64,000 nucleotides of DNA from Dugong dugon (taxonomy: Eukaryota; Chordata; Mammalia; Sirenia; Dugongidae), in assembly GCA_030035585.1 (NCBI GenBank), contig CM057480.1, positions 2,091,001 to 2,155,000 of the forward strand. The letters are read 5' to 3'. Each line of letters starts with the position of its first letter. Position 1 is the first letter of the stretch. Positions 63,953-64,000 of this stretch are shown piece by piece. Under the pieces are notes generated by a model. It worked only from the letters and a program-made list of their open reading frames with translations. It did no database searches and had not been told where the DNA came from. Both the position numbers and the translations under genes were made by a program.

Positions 63953-64000
63953 CTACCTATTGCAGAGTCTGTGGAGCATGCTGTACACGTCGTCCTCACG
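63953..64000 (-). CDS. CTDSPL: CTDSPL, last 15 codons and stop (gene continues outside the window)
   Basis: Read on the minus strand from 64000, the sequence encodes REDDVYSMLHRLCNR and then TAG (63955-63953). This is the exact C terminus known for CTDSPL (SCP3, RBSP3, HYA22), a nuclear small CTD phosphatase. It dephosphorylates the RNA polymerase II C-terminal repeat and RB1, and takes part in silencing neuronal genes with REST. The catalytic DxDxT motif lies in exons outside this window, as does the intronic miR-26a gene. The position next to VILL agrees with human 3p22. Confidence 0.95.
   Translation of the reverse strand, partial: REDDVYSMLHRLCNR

Overview
This window is nuclear DNA from a placental mammal. 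Genes are split into many short exons with GT-AG introns, and promoters sit in CpG islands. Intergenic and intronic DNA is full of interspersed repeats. About twenty copies of a tRNA-headed SINE of the AfroSINE type place it in Afrotheria, and an elephant or close relative is the most likely source. The species cannot be fixed from the window alone.

Four genes are recognisable, in the order and orientation known from human chromosome 3p22.2, here shown inverted. (1) Positions 1-20, minus strand: the first codons of DLEC1, with its GC-rich promoter to about 180. (2) Positions 9846-31836, plus strand: the whole of PLCD1 (phospholipase C delta 1). It has fifteen spliced coding segments giving 756 residues and all the catalytic residues. 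A second first exon at 15083-15179 gives a 777-residue form. (3) Positions 32571-46564, minus strand: the whole coding region of VILL (villin-like). It has nineteen coding exons giving 850 residues, with six gelsolin-like repeats and a C-terminal headpiece. It is tail-to-tail with PLCD1. (4) Positions 63953-64000, minus strand: the last 15 codons and stop of CTDSPL, followed by a 3' UTR of about 3.5 kb that ends near 60450.

Layout: 21-9380 is the DLEC1-PLCD1 spacer, with TG and CA microsatellites, L2, L1, LTR and AfroSINE copies. 9380-32090 is PLCD1, with CpG islands at both alternative promoters and a nested L1/LTR block in intron 3. 32400-46564 is VILL, with an 11 bp-scale tandem array in intron 10. 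46600-50110 is a degenerate satellite of about 20 bp units just upstream of the VILL start codon. It carries an AfroSINE that is itself split by a 745 bp hAT-type DNA transposon with a perfect 8 bp target duplication. 50110-60450 is a spacer with two ERV LTRs, an 11-copy 65 bp minisatellite and a split L2. 60450-63952 is the CTDSPL 3' UTR.

The genes do not form one pathway. PLCD1 makes IP3 and diacylglycerol, VILL is an actin-binding gelsolin-family protein, CTDSPL is a nuclear phosphatase, and DLEC1 is cilia-associated. I found no undescribed biological system. The most notable structures are the nested satellite/SINE/hAT locus, the duplicated splice donor in PLCD1 intron 5, and the lineage-specific tandem arrays.
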